This document shows, one piece after another, positions 24,441-37,421 of a DNA stretch of 64,000 nucleotides. Source of the DNA: Cryptomeria japonica (Eukaryota > Streptophyta > Pinopsida > Cupressales > Cupressaceae); assembly GCF_030272615.1 (NCBI RefSeq), contig NC_081411.1:213399744-213463743 (forward strand), given 5' to 3'. The position numbers were made by a program, and so were the translations under genes. Position 1 is the first letter of the stretch, and each line of letters begins with the position of its first letter. The notes beneath the pieces are model-generated. The model was not told where the DNA came from, ran no database searches, and worked only from the letters and a program-made list of their open reading frames with translations.

Positions 24441-25010
24441 GCTCTAATACCATGTGAAAATTGATATATTCTACAAAATCAATAGACTTACTTGGTTCAC
24501 AAGAGTCAATAAAATATATTTCAAATCATCTATATTTCATTAGAAAATTCAGGAAAATACTCATATATAAATATTAAAAAAAATAGTGATTTCCAACAAG
24601 AAAAGTGACATGAAAAAAATGCACTAAAAGAGAAAATATAAATTTAGAAATACCATCCCTTAAATATTAAATATCTTGTAAAATAAAGAGAAATATCATA
24701 ATAGTATCTTGGAATAATATTTACACTAGCAACAAAAGTATCCCCAATGAAACCAATAATGTATATGATTGATGTCCTCTTGATGCTATATGAAGAGAAC
24801 TATGTACGGTGCTCTCTTTTTACAACTATTCAATATTCTATGCTATCTTGTCCACTTTAAATAATGTAACATTTATTTACATATTCCAAATAGCATGGAT
24901 GGGATCAACCCCAAGCATGTAGATATACCTAATTGATTAGCATAAATAAATAGAAATAAGTAATTGTTAGATGAGTGATGCTAGAAATGAGTTGACTGAG
25001 AGAAAGTGAG
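24441..25010 (-). mobile_element. Minus-strand copia-type primer site and LTR start
   Basis: gctctaatacca at 24441-24452 is the reverse complement of TGGTATTAGAGC, one base from the initiator-Met primer site used by copia elements. Directly to its right TGTGAAAATTGATATATTC begins, as an LTR would. The LTR is cut by insertion C at 25010 and I could not trace its other part with confidence. Confidence 0.4.
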
Positions 25011-26495
25011 TGATGAGAGTCAATTGTGTTCCATTTTATGCTATATTTTGGCCTATTTCATATGCCTTCATAACCATTCCTACATTCAACTTCCATTTCA
25101 TTTTCATATAATTCTACAATTTACATTGCATATGATTAAATATTAATAAGATATATTTAATTTAATTTTGAGGTAAAATATGGAAATTAATTATTCATTA
25201 TTTTTTTTTCTAATAAGCATTGTTATTCTAAGCCTTGGAAAATATATTTTGTATCTCTTTATACACTTCATGTCACCTTCTTTGTAGGAACCTTATTGTC
25301 ATTCATTATTTCCACGTGGACTCTTGCCACATCAGTTCAGAGCATTATACCTTCCACCAATTTTGACCAAGGTATATTCAAGAGGCATTGAACGTACTTA
25401 CATGGTTACACATATTATTTGGTTGATATTTAAATGCCAATTTCCACCTCAATATTCACTATTAATATAAGACAACTACTCCATATCTTACATGATCTTC
25501 CAACTGCTTACATGTCACTTCAACATATGAGATGATATGTCAATCACTACAAACATGTTACATGATATTTGCAGGAGTATGTTGACGATTAAAAACTATG
25601 ATAAGAATATGTTTGTTGCATTTTTGGACGAAATCAAAATTCAAACATTTCCTATTTCTTACATGTTGTAACAAATTCATTCCCAGTCAAAAATGAGAAT
25701 ATTTGGTTTTGCGTTGCACTTTTTTGGGAAAATGGGGACGAATATGGAAAATCCAAGACATGGGTTTTGTCTAGAACAGGCCCAATTAAGTATTATCGTG
25801 ATAGAATCCTCAGAAAATGAAGGATCTAAGGGATATGGGTGGTTTTTTAAAGGCAACATTTGCTGATTAACTGTTGCGGTTGATTGTCACATTTTTCTCA
25901 GTTGTAAAACCAAATTCGACCTATGGAGCCAAATAAGGAGAGAAGTTCCTAGTGGAAATGCATTGACTAATCACGTATAGAAGGAAAGAACAAAACACTT
26001 CTCAATTTCTATCTGTTGTTATAATAGAATTGTTATTAATTTGTGGCTGGTAGCATAAGATTCATGTGAGCCATTCTACTATGTAGTTTGTTGGTTGCAA
26101 ACACTCTCTTTTTCGTATGCATTTGTTATATGATTGCATATATAAGCCTCAAAGGAAAGATTTTAGCGTGAGTATATTATTGTGAGCAACAGAGGATTAA
26201 AAAAATTGTATTCAATATAATTAACACTTTGAAGTCTCTTTCAAAAGTTTTTTAAGCTTAATCTCCATCGGCTGATTGGGAGGAAGGGTGCCCACTCTTT
26301 AGCCACCGATGGACTATAAATAATTTATTTTTAGCAGAGTATGTGTTTGTGTGTTTTGATTCCAATCAGTTACGTTTTGTATTGGTGCATTTTTTTGTTA
26401 GATATATTTTTGTGCATTGACATGTATAGATCAAACTGAAATTCATCATAAAGCATTTAAAATTTCTTATTATTTGTTCCAATGTTGGCCTATCA
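25011..26495 (+). mobile_element. Element C 5' LTR
   Basis: About 1.49 kb from TGATGAG to CTATCA, followed directly by the primer site. It matches 52705 onward over its whole length, by eye about one difference in twelve in the first 190 bases. It lacks about 275 bp present near the end of the right LTR. Confidence 0.8.
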
Positions 26496-26498
26496 TTT

Positions 26499-26515
26499 TG
26501 GCGTCGTTGTCAAGG
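26499..26515 (+). other. Element C primer binding site
   Basis: TGGCGTCGTTGTCAAGG sits three bases inside the LTR. It resembles the TGGCGCCGTTGCC-type site of plant gypsy elements. Confidence 0.7.
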
Positions 26516-26989
26516 AAAGGTGTCAAAGGCCTGTTAGCTCGGTGATTTAAGTTAGGACCAATGCATTAGGAAGAAAGCTTGTTGAATGTCGACCTTGCCT
26601 GGGTGACTACTCCTAATTTGTATTGTTTGATTTTGTAAGTAGATTTTAGAAGATAGATCATTAGTTATATATATCTGTGCACCCATTGTTGTGAGTCAAT
26701 TGAATAGAAAGCAGCAAGTTGAAGAAGCAATACAAAAACATTAAAAATGATGCATTTTCAAAGGAGTTCAAACACCTCAAGTCTGAGCCCACTTGTTGAT
26801 TCCACCCCCAGACCCTCGCTTTTGAATTTAAAATTCAAAAAGGAAATTGGTGGGGAACTTGTGTCAAAGTGATGATTTTCTACCCACTTTATGTAATGAA
26901 TGCAACATAAATTATCCTAATCTTCCATTACCATTGTCACATGCATCTACAATTTTTTTCTATAAATGAGAAAGAAAATATAATTGATG

Positions 26990-27702
26990 AACTTTTAGAA
27001 CAATGGAATTGTGAGAATGAAAATTTGACCAGTTGTTGTTCTAATTTTTGCAAGGAACAAGCTAAGTGCACTTGCCTAGTTGATCAAGCAAACAATGGAG
27101 AATGAGGTACAAGCTATAAGTGAGCCTCAATTTGACAAAGGTGGAAGTGAACAATTCTTCTTTGTAATTCAAGGGCAATCAAATTGGGAAGATCAAGGTA
27201 TGATTAATAATGTTAACATGTCTTATCATTTTGTTGGATTAGAAAGATAATATGTTTCTTCACACAATGCTTCTTCACCTACTATGTATGGTGAATGGAA
27301 AAATGAATGCTCACAACAACCACAATATCCATCATTACCATCTCCATTATACCCATCCTACTTAATCCCACCCACTTTATATCCACAACAATTCTTACCT
27401 CTTTCATTATACCATGCATATAATATACCATCCACTTCACCATATCCACCAATGGAAATTGTGATGCCTCATGTAACATTCCATAATAAGGTGGTTGAAA
27501 TTGCATATAATAATCCAAGGATCGCTTTACATTTCATTAATGTTCTTGAAATTGGTGAATCACAATTGCAATTTGTATGTCTAACTAAAGGATGTGATTT
27601 TGGTTTAAATGAAATAGAAGAACAAAGTGATCAATTAAAAGATATGCAAAATAGTTATTCTTCACAATCAATCACAACATTTAGAAGGCATTCCCATGCA
27701 TA
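26990..27702 (+). pseudogene. Element C Cys- and Pro/Tyr-rich ORF remnant
   Basis: A broken reading frame runs from about 26990. It begins DELLEQWNCENENLTSCC with NFCKEQAKCTCLVDQ, and after stops at about 27100 and 27250 continues as an open stretch (27284-27702). That stretch is rich in Pro, Tyr and Gln (PQYPSLPSPLYPSYLIPP, PTLYPQQFLPL, HAYNIPSTSPYPP) and then becomes mixed (NNPRIALHFINVLEIGES). It lies where gag would be. There is no zinc knuckle or capsid signature, so I do not name it. Confidence 0.35.
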
Positions 27703-30062
27703 AAGACAAAATTCAATTTGGGTCTAATTTTACTATTGAACTCATAAATGTGTGTGTTTCTATTAATCATGCACTAAGAAATTATGAACTAAATGCATTG
27801 ATTATTTGAGAATTTTGTGAGGTAACAAATGAAAGCCTACAAGATCTATCATTTAAATTTTTATACTAAACTATATAGATCTTTGGAGGCCTATGGTCAA
27901 AATATGTATTCCTCACACACTTATTGATTTAGGCCCATTGATACTTGATTGTATATTTAAGTACAATTAGATGAGTTTGAATGCATTAATGACCATACCA
28001 AACATTGACTAGGATATAATATTACAATGATATAATGCTACAAAATAATGATTGTTCATTGACAAGGATCAAGGTATTAATAATTATATCTTTGTCATTC
28101 TTGATTCTCTATCTTAAGATGAACATTCATTGAATAACTCGAGATATTATATATCATTATATTTCTTGATTATGACTATTCATTGAAAAAGGCTCCAGGT
28201 ATTCTTACATCGTTGTATTTATGACTTCTTTAGATTATCCTAATGCCCCATTGTAGTAAATAATTAAGTTGGGAGGTGAAAATCACTTGTTATGGATCTC
28301 ATTGGTTGATTCGTGATAATACCTTTATTCATTATTTCTTTGGTTCTTCCACTAAAACCACCGGTGTGAGCCTTTGACCAAATCAAGGTATGAATTCTTG
28401 TGTTAGTTAGCATTGAATTTATATTATGTGTACACAATAACTAATTTTAATTCATCCATTTTATTATTACATATTTACTCCTACTTTACCATTCATTTTT
28501 CTAATCAATAAATTAATTATAATGGTGAAGTTATTAAATGGATGATATTATATTACTACACTTGATCTACTTGGTCTTGAGAATATGGCTGTGGGTTTCT
28601 TTTGGTGGTTACCTAACACTTTTGCACCATTTGATGATGCTTCTCTTCATGAGATTTCAAAGATGTGTTTTGTTATCCCTTCTAACGTGATGGTTAAGAG
28701 TAAGTTTCTCTTTTTCTTCTTCCTTGGAGATCACAAGAGGATTATTGGGCAAAATGTAAACAAGATTTATGGGTAGAGCTTCTCTTGATGCCAAACCATG
28801 TGGAAGATAGTATGTAACTTGTTCTATGAGATCCATGAATCTTGTTGTACTATGTTCTTGAGCTACACATCTAAAGACAACTTGAAGACACATGTCAAGA
28901 GCTTGAACACAAAGAGATAAGTATCCACCTACCTAAAAGTTGTATGGATACATTGGACTAATTGAGAGACTACAGATAATCCTTAACTACACTCCCTTGT
29001 CTATGATAAGAAAGTTGTATTTTTATACAACTTTGGAAATAGTTGTGGATATCTCTCATACTCAGAACGACAACATAACATAGATTCATGAGAAAGTGAT
29101 ATGATTTGTTTAAAATTGGTCATCATAGAACAATGTGTCTTCCAATATGGCCATTATGAATAATTCTTTTAACCAAGTGAGTGGGTATGTATTTTGAAGT
29201 TCTACAGGTAGCTTTCAAGCATAGTGGCATGAGCATCAATTGTTCTATAAACTATGCATGGTCAATCTTGATGAAGGTATATTTCTTGTTGATCATCATT
29301 TCTATAGTCACCTTTCAAATAAAGTGGAATGAGCTAAATGAGATCAATATTATTTGTAGTGGTGGTTGTATGTTCTATATTGTGCTCAGGGTATTATTGG
29401 TCATCATTTCAAATACTACAAGAAATTGTTTTTCACAACTTTTATTGAAGGGATTAAAATGGACTCTAGGGTTTGGATGATATCATTTTCATCATCCATA
29501 TAAGAGCTTCATTTTTTTTGGTCATTATATGCAGTTTTTCAAAAAAAAAATGAAACAAAATGAAAAATGAAAAAAAAAGCAATAAAAGATTAAGCAATGA
29601 AAACCTTTGAGCATTGTTGGCCGGTTAGTGTCTGAAAACTAGATTTTGGTGGATATTAACTGCAAAATAAAATTAGAGGTGAAAACCAATTTTTCAGTGC
29701 CTCTAAGTGGTGACAAGTAAAAAAACGAGATACCATCGATGTATTGTCATTATCAAAATTAAAGAACAAAAAAAAAAAGAAGAAGAAGAAACATAATTTG
29801 TGTGTTTTTGAGCTAATCCTTTTGAGGTGCACTCAGTTGATTTCATTTGAAGTGCCTCTAGCACCTCCTATCACTCACTTATGTGGCTATATTCCATTAT
29901 ATTGTGAAAACACTTCCTTGATCACTTAGCGAATGTGCTACACATTCAGTTGAGTTGTTGGCAATAGTGCAACGATTCAACTCCTAGAGATGTTTTATCT
30001 CTAGTGCTTCAGTCAGATGGAGATCTTTCATAGTGTTGGGGATCTTTTTATAAATGAATTTT
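27703..30062 (+). other. Element C internal non-coding region
   Basis: AT-rich with no convincing coding sequence. It contains A-runs at 29540-29600 and 29765-29785. It leads directly to the catag target site of insertion A. Confidence 0.5.
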
Positions 30063-30067
30063 CATAG

Positions 30068-31267
30068 TGTTGGCCATTTGGAGGAATTGATTATGTGTTT
30101 CATTGATGTTTTGTCATTGATGTCAACACTAGCTATTTTGGTTGCTTTACCGGTATCCTTTTGGTCCCGATAGATTGTTTGGTTTCTGGCTGGTAAGATC
30201 ATGATGATCCGGTATACTCCAGTATGCTTTGGATTTTGGAATTGGATTAGATATGTTATTCATGCTACTTGGATTCATGTTCATTTAGTTGGTTTTGATT
30301 TGGTGATCAGATGTTATCTGATATGCTGGTAAGCCTAGTTTGTTGATCCAGTGAGGGTTTCACCGACAGAGCTTTATTGAAGATCTTTTGATATTATGCA
30401 TAAGTGGTGTTTGTGTGGCTTCTAGTAGAGATTCAGGATGCTGATGGTGATCATGTTCGAGACTTGGCTGATTGGGATCATTGCTTTAGCATGTGTGGAC
30501 CTAAATTTTGTCCAGTTTTATCTGAGATGTCTTATGGGTTGGATATTATTTGTTTGGTCTCAAGCCAACATGTTTTGTAATTATCTAATTTCTTTATTGT
30601 TTGGTGGATGACCTTATAGTTTATGGTCGAGGGTTTGTATATATATGATGTAAGATCTCATTGTAGATCATGTAAGATGGAATTTGATAAGGATGTATGC
30701 GAGCGAATAATGTAATAATCATTCATGCAGAGGATTTGGTCAATCATTGGTGATCGAGTTGGGTTTATGTAAGAGGATTAAGTCCTTTGTTATTGAGCTT
30801 AACCGGAACTATACTTAGGCATAGGAGATGATATCATTGCAATTCATTCTTCCTTCCAGATTGTAGTCTAGATTTTTATGTATTCAGTGAGACTCCTATT
30901 GTAATGAGCAGTGTGCTCTAGTTTGTTGGCCTTCTTGAAAGTGTAGGCCCCTCAATTTGTAATCACATACTTACTACAAAAGTATTATCTGACTTTGGGT
31001 AGGCTTCCCACCATGGTTTTCCCCTTTATCGGGTTTTCCACATACAAATCTTGGTGTCATGTGGATGGTATCTATTCTTTAATTGTTGCTTGTGCTTAAT
31101 TGGTATATCTACTATTCCAGTAATTGGTTAAAATATTCTGGTATTGATCTTATGTGTTCTGGTATTAACTTTTAATTTCTTAAGGTTTTGGTAATCTAGT
31201 GACAACTGATTCACCCCCCTCCCCCTCCCCCTCTTAGTTGTCTTCCAGTTATTTGAATTGTCTAACA
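30068..31267 (+). mobile_element. Element A 5' LTR
   Basis: 1200 bp. It contains the shared module ccaccatggttttcccc and ggttttccacat at about 31010-31050 and a C-rich tract at 31211-31232 before the terminal gtctaaca. A tatatatatgatgtaag stretch near 30637 could be the TATA region. Confidence 0.9.
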
Positions 31268-31269
31268 AT

Positions 31270-31281
31270 TGGTATCAGAGC
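31270..31281 (+). other. Element A primer binding site
   Basis: TGGTATCAGAGC is the standard initiator-Met tRNA primer site of copia elements. It lies two bases after the LTR end. Confidence 0.93.
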
Positions 31282-31324
31282 TCTAGCCCTCTTTGTAGAA
31301 GCTTAACTGCTTGAGGAAGATCCT

Positions 31325-32316
31325 ATGGCGTCTAACAGTTCAAGTTCATCTAGATCATTTGTTGTTATCTTTTGAAGAGAAATTCCTAGGCTTGATGGAA
31401 CAAATTATAGAGTATGGAAGATTCGGATGGAAACTCATTTGAGATGTCTTGGTAAGGAAATCTGGGAGATCACTGAGAATTGTGTTACACCTTTTAATCT
31501 GGCATCTGGAAATCCTCCTCTGGCAAACTTGGATAAGGAGCTTGAGAATGATTGTAGAGCTAGAGAAGACCTCTTGTGTGCACTTTCTAATCATAAAATA
31601 ATTGGATTTCCTGACAAATCATCAACAAAGGCTTTATGGGACAAGTTGGAGACTCTTACTGAAGGTGAACCCCCTATTAAGATTGCTAAACTTGAAGTTA
31701 CTAGGTAAGATATGAAAATTTAAAGACGGAAGAAGATGAAAATATTACTGCATTCATGAAAAGGGTAAATGAAATTGTCATAATAATTCAATGTTGTGGT
31801 GGATCTCTGAGTGATGATGAAATAGTTTCTAAAGTTCTGAGAGCTTTACCACCAACTTATAAGATTAAGGCTACTGCAATTAATGAATTGAGAACAATGG
31901 ATAATACCTCTGTCAATAGGGATACATTGGTTGGTAAATTATCTTCTTTTGAGCTTGAAGAATTTGGACCTTCTAGAGTTGTGAAGTCAGAACCTGCTTT
32001 TCATGCATTTACATCATGAATCAGAAAGAAAGATTGGAAAGCTTTGTATATGAAGGAATTGGATAATATAAAAAGGGAAGATGAATAATTTCAGCAACTT
32101 CAAGCCCTATTTTCTAGAAGAGAACCTAAAGGACCGGTAGGAAGTAAGTATGAAGGAAAATCACCTTTTAAATGTTTTACATATAATAAGATAGGTCATT
32201 TTTCATCTAGATGTTCTGAAAGGAATTCAAGATTTGAAGAAAGAGCTAGAAGATCTTTTAAGCCTAACCTTGGATATCAAAACAAGCATAAGTACAGGAA
32301 AAAAAGAGATAAATAA
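31325..32316 (+). pseudogene. Element A gag remnant
   Basis: It starts at ATG 31325 (MASNSSSS) and reaches a stop at 31373. It continues as PRLDGTNYRVWKIRM, EIWEITENCVTPFN and FPDKSSTKALWDKLETL, the copia capsid (UBN2/retrotran_gag) pattern. Frame changes follow at about 31708-31750. KVLRALPPTYKIKATAINEL and then a zinc knuckle at 32173-32214 read CFTYNKIGHFSSRC, where the second Cys (CxxC) has become Tyr. The capsid would package the element RNA; this copy cannot make an intact protein. Confidence 0.88.
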
Positions 32317-32340
32317 TGTTACTTTGCGGATGAGGAAGGT

Positions 32341-33772
32341 GTGACTGATTCTGATGATGAACCAACACAAGACTCTGCTAGTGGTTTTGACAATGGAAAG
32401 GAATGGGTATTCTTGGCTATCAAGGAAGATGTTCCAGCACTGGAAGAGAATGTACCTAAAGTAAAGGCCCTGGCTACTAAAATTGAAGATAAGGATGAAT
32501 GGGTAATTGATAGTGGATGTTCACATCATATGACTAGAGATAAAAGGAACTTTCTATCTTTGCAAGAATTTGATGGCAGTCCGGGTAGATTTGGAGATGA
32601 AAAAGCATGCATGATCAAAGGAAGAGGAACTATATCATTAGATGGTAAGAATAATACTGATAATGTTTATTATGTTGAAGGTTTAAGGCATAATCTTTTT
32701 TAGTGTAGGACAATTGGTGGATAAGGGATTTCAATTAAAGTTCAAGGATGGAAAATGCAAAATCATTAATAGATCTAGATTGGAGATTGCAACCGGTACT
32801 TAGACAAAAGGTAATATATTTCATATGAATTCCGGTGAGAAGACATGTTTGATTGCACAAATTGATGAGAGTTGGCTATAGCATAAGAGGCTATGTCATG
32901 TGATTTTTGATTGCATGGTAAAGATCAGTTCAACTAAGGTAGTTAGAGATATACCTAAGATTGTGAAGCCCTATAATCTAGTATGTAAAGAATGTCAAAT
33001 GGGAAAACAGGTCAGAACCTCTTTTAAGAGTGTACAAGACAAATCTAATGATGTTCTTGATCTGATTCATATTGATTTGTGTGGCCCTGATAGAATAAAA
33101 AGTTTTCAAGGTGATAAATATTTTATGCTAATCATTGATGATTTTCTAGAATGATGTGGGTTACTTTTCTAAGGAAGAAATCTGAGGCTTTTAAAAAATT
33201 TAAAATCTTTAAAGCTAAGGTTGAAACTAAGACAAGATCGAAGATTAAGTGCTTAAGGTCGTATCATGGTGGAGAATTCACATTGGGTGAGTTTAATAAC
33301 TTTTGTGAGAAGTATGGCATAAAGAGATAATTTTCTACTACCAAGACACCTCAGTAAAATGGAGTTGTGTAAAGAGAGAACAAAACTATCTTGGATGATG
33401 ATAGAACCATGATGATGGAAGCTAATCTACCTCATATCTACTGGAGAGAAGTAGTGAGCACAACAGTCTATACATTCAACATAGTTCATATCAAATGAGA
33501 AACTAGTAAGATACCTTAGGAGTTATGGTTTGGCAATACACCTACAATTAAGTATTTCAGAATCTTTGGTAGTAAATGTTATATCAATGGAGATGATTTC
33601 ATTGGAAAATTTAATCCTATATGTGATGAAGGAATATTTCATGGTTATTCTAATGAAAGTAAAGTATATAGATATTATAACAAAATATTGTAGAGAATTG
33701 TGGAGAGCACTAATGTCAAGGTGGATGAGAAAAATAGAAATCAAATCAGAATTTATGTGCAAGAACCAATAG
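32341..33772 (+). pseudogene. Element A protease and integrase remnant
   Basis: The aspartic protease motif WVIDSGCSHHMT is intact at about 32500-32530. The pre-integrase part (HKRLCH, CKECQMGKQ) and the integrase core follow. The first catalytic Asp is kept (LIHIDLCGP, about 33070). The second is changed: SYHGGEF stands at about 33256-33276 where SDxGGEF is expected. The third is a stop codon (33370-33372, GVV then TAA where GVVE is expected). Other stops stand where Gln is usual (TPQ-stop-NG, KR-stop-FS), consistent with C-to-T changes. The region then runs on in fragments (33523-33772). Confidence 0.88.
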
Positions 33773-33954
33773 TGGAAATGATCATAAGTGAACTGGTAAC
33801 ACATTTACCAGAATAGAATGTTGAACTAGTTACTACGGCAGTATCAGAAAATTCAATAGTAACTGGAGAATAGGAAAGAGGAATACAGAGTCAAAAGACT
33901 CCTAGGCATGTAAGGTTAAATTGTTCAGAAGATTAGATCATTGGGGATAAGAAC

Positions 33955-34890
33955 AATGGAGTGATGACAAGAAGAAGATTGGCAGCTAATGGGGTATGTT
34001 TAATTTCTCAAGTTGAACCAGTATCAGTAATTGAAGCATGTAAAGATAAATGTTGGATGAAAGGTATGGAAGAAGAATTAGATCAGATAGAAAAGAATAA
34101 CACATGGATTTTAGTTCCCCAGCCTAAAAATATGAATGTTATTGAAACTAAATGGGTATTTAGGAATAAATTAAATGAAGATGGATAAGTTGTGAGGAAC
34201 AAAGCTAGCTTGGTTTGTAAATGATATTCTCAAAAAGAAGGAATTGATTATGGTGAAACTTTTGCACCTGTAGCTAGGATTGAAGATATAAGATTATTTC
34301 TTGCCTATGTTGCACAAAAAAACTACAATTTTATTAGATGGATGTTAAGTGTGTTTTTCTGAATGGGGATCTTGATGAGGAAGTTTATATTGAGCAACTT
34401 GATGGTTTTTCACTTTCAGATGATAAAAACATGGTTTGCGGGTTAAATAAAGCCTTATATGGATTGAAATAGGCACCTAGAGCTTGGTATGCAAGGTTGG
34501 ACAAATATCTTTTAAAGCTTTGTTTCACTAAAGGTAATGTTGACAGTAATCTATATTATAAAGTCACTGATTATGATATACTTATTATTGATGTTTTTGT
34601 TGATTAAATCATTTTTGGAGGTGAAGATAAGTTGTGCATGGAATTTTCTTACAATATGGAGAATGAGTATTATGTGTCTATGATTGGGGAAATGAATTTT
34701 TTCTTAGGTTTTCAAATTAGTTGGATTGATAAAGGAATTTTCATATGTCAAAATTAGTATTCTAGGGAGATGTTGAAGAAATATGTTATGGAAAATTTTA
34801 AACCGGTTAGTACTCCTATGGTTAAAAGTGAGAAATTGACAAGGAAAGATGAATCTGCATCGATAAATCTTACAAGATACAAGTCTATGA
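33955..34890 (+). pseudogene. Element A reverse transcriptase remnant
   Basis: Recognisable copia RT blocks: [64 protein letters not shown], then a stop where Gln is usual, APRAWY. The active-site box reads FVD followed by a stop (34605-34607) in place of the second Asp of YVDD, so it is inactive. NPEMFFLG-like NFFLGFQISWI follows. Several small frame changes lie near 34320-34390. Confidence 0.9.
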
Positions 34891-35237
34891 TTGGAGGTCT
34901 GCTATATTTGACATAGACTAGACCAAATATAATTAATGCTATTTTCATTGCATCAAGATATCAAAGTGATCCTAGAGAAAATCATGAGAGTGAGGTGAAA
35001 AGGATTTTTAGATACTTACAAGGAACATCTGAATATTGTTTGTGGTAACCTAAAGATGATGACTTTAATTTATGTGCATATAAAAATGTAGATTGCGCAG
35101 GTGATGTTGATGACCAGAAAATTACTTTCGGTGGAGTTTTCTTTCTTGAAAAGAAAATTATTTCATGGATCAGCAAGAAACAATCATGTACTTCTCTATC
35201 TACAGTTGAAGTTGAGTATGTTGTTGCTACTACTAAT
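34891..35237 (+). pseudogene. Element A RNase H remnant, 5' part
   Basis: Contains GLLYLT, TRPNIINAIFIASRYQ, RIFRYLQGTSEYCLW, DCAGDVDDQK (family: D-A-D-W-A-G), SWISKKQSCTSLSTVEVEYV. Coding is cut at 35237 after VVATTN by the insertion of E and continues at 43066. Confidence 0.9.
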
Positions 35238-36444
35238 TGTGATGGTGGGAAAATGATGAGTGATAGATCAAGAGGAAAACTAACCCTTTCCCTCAAAGAG
35301 AGATGAGAGTTTCACTATTGATTGTCCTTCAAACACTTTTCACCATTACTTTATGGAGATAAGGGGTAATTCACTAGATCCAATCTCCACACAAATATGA
35401 TAGATTAAATTCTGAATGAATTAAGGATGTTATGATGAACCCCTTATTCCCTTTTTGTTTTATTTGGAAAGGAATTGAAATGGATTTAATTATGTAGTGC
35501 AAAAGTGACAAAGAATTTATTATAACCTGAGATCTGAATATGGGATGAAGTTGTGCACCTGGATTTGGCACTAAAATGTCAAGACAAAGTTGCCCTGCAA
35601 ATTTGACAAAAAGTTGTCTGGACCATGGCGGGAATGTACATAGTCCTTCGAAAAAATCTGTGAAATGAAAAGGGTTTATTTGCCTCTGCAAATGAATCCT
35701 GAATCCAAAATTATAGTTGCACCCCTACAACCTACACATAGAAAAGAGAGGGAAATGTGTTGGCATTGGGGGTTTGCCTTTAGGTCAAACCCCAATTTTG
35801 GAATTAACCAAGTAATCAAAGAAAGTGCTTGCAAGTAGATGTAAATGAAAGAATGAATTGTAAATCACCTCAAGGGAGGTTGTAGTAGCAATGTTGATAG
35901 AAATTCTTGTGTGGAATTGAATGTTGAAAGCAATCTCCTCTTCAATGGTTGAATCCTTGACCTGAATGCAACACCTAGCCTTGAAGGGAGACTTGAGAAT
36001 GCTCAATGCTGGAAAAGAATGCTTGAATGCTTGATCACATATGCAACTTGAATCTCTCTAAATTACACCTATTCAAATTCAACTTATCCAGCTTCTTGAA
36101 CTTATGCAAATGAGAGGATGACTGCCACTTAAATATATGTTTAAATGATATGAATTTCATCATGGGCTGACATCGAGGAGATTTAATACTCACTGCACAA
36201 CCCACAATGTTTGCACAAGAAAGGTTATGCCCCAAAATAGGGTAGGGACAGTGGCATTGCGCCCCTATCCTACCTCTTCCTCCAAGGAAGAGTGTGGACA
36301 AAGTGATGCAGAGGCCAAGGAAGAAGTAGTTTTCACAAGCCGAGCACTCTTAGGTCTCCAATCAGGCTAGAGGATTTGAGTTCGCGTGCGTGCAAACCCT
36401 AATATAGTCATAAATTGCTAGGGTCGAAATTTTATGACACTACA
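35238..36444 (-). mobile_element. Element E 3' LTR (plus-strand left)
   Basis: 1207 bp, matching 41808-43060. The polypurine tract lies at its inner edge. The right LTR has a short extra segment (about 42800-42890) that this copy lacks in part. Confidence 0.9.
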
Positions 36445-36459
36445 TTTAGTCCCCACTTT
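36445..36459 (-). other. Element E polypurine tract
   Basis: Minus strand AAAGTGGGGACTAAA directly against the LTR. Confidence 0.75.
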
Positions 36460-37420
36460 AGCGGGAGTATAAGCATATGCACCAATTTTATGACACTACG
36501 TTGACTCCTAGATAAATGTCACCTTGTTTCCTTGTACTACCAGTAACGTACAAGGAAACAAGATTGAAATAATTTCACCATGTCAAGGAGGCAAGATGTG
36601 CCAAGCCCCCAATGGACTTAGGATCTTACAAATTCGATTGACAAAGTAAAAGGGAATATCGAGAAGGGGAGAACCATGACTACAAGTAGAAAAGTTCTCT
36701 TCACTATGAGTCATGAAAGCAAGGATACCAAAGATTACAAAGCAAAGAAAAGTTCACTAAGTAATTCTAAGTATGACAAGAAGGAAAGAATGAGTGGAGT
36801 GTATGCCTCCACATTAAAGCGATCACACACATCTTATTGGGAGAGATTTCTTTAAGGTAGGATACACCAAAGAGAGAGAAAAGAAAACGGAGCACGTTAT
36901 CAGAAGAATTTATCCCCCAATCAAGGTATAAACCCAAGGATAATGAACACAAAACAAATGGTAGTGTCACTTTCCTCGGGGTCAATATGTTGTATGATAA
37001 CTCATGTATATCATGTATGTATATGCATATAATAATCTTCATTCCCCAAAGAAGGACACTACCTTAGAAGAAAGAGAAGAGAGGATTTCTTTTGAGTCAA
37101 CATGGAAGAGACCTAGAAAATATCTCAATGCTTTGCATCGTCCCCAAGTAAACATTAAGAGAACAATAGAAGAATAGGGATACATATAGATGAATGGTCA
37201 CAAAGGGCAAGAAAAGAGAGAGAGAGAAATCTGCAGTGCTAACATTGCTAATCCAGAACAACATTCGCCTCTTGATCTTGCTAATCACTATTTTAGAAAG
37301 ACGAACAACATGCCAGAGGAGCGGTATCGAGCACAACAGATGGAGCTATCACAAGATTCAAACAAGGACTATGCTCATGTGGTAAGTCACTTTGTTCGAT
37401 TCAAGGAGCTAGGATTAAAT
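36460..37420 (-). other. Element E untranslated internal region
   Basis: No coding sequence recognised. It corresponds in position to the long repeat-rich region of F. Confidence 0.5.
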
Positions 37421-37421
37421 T

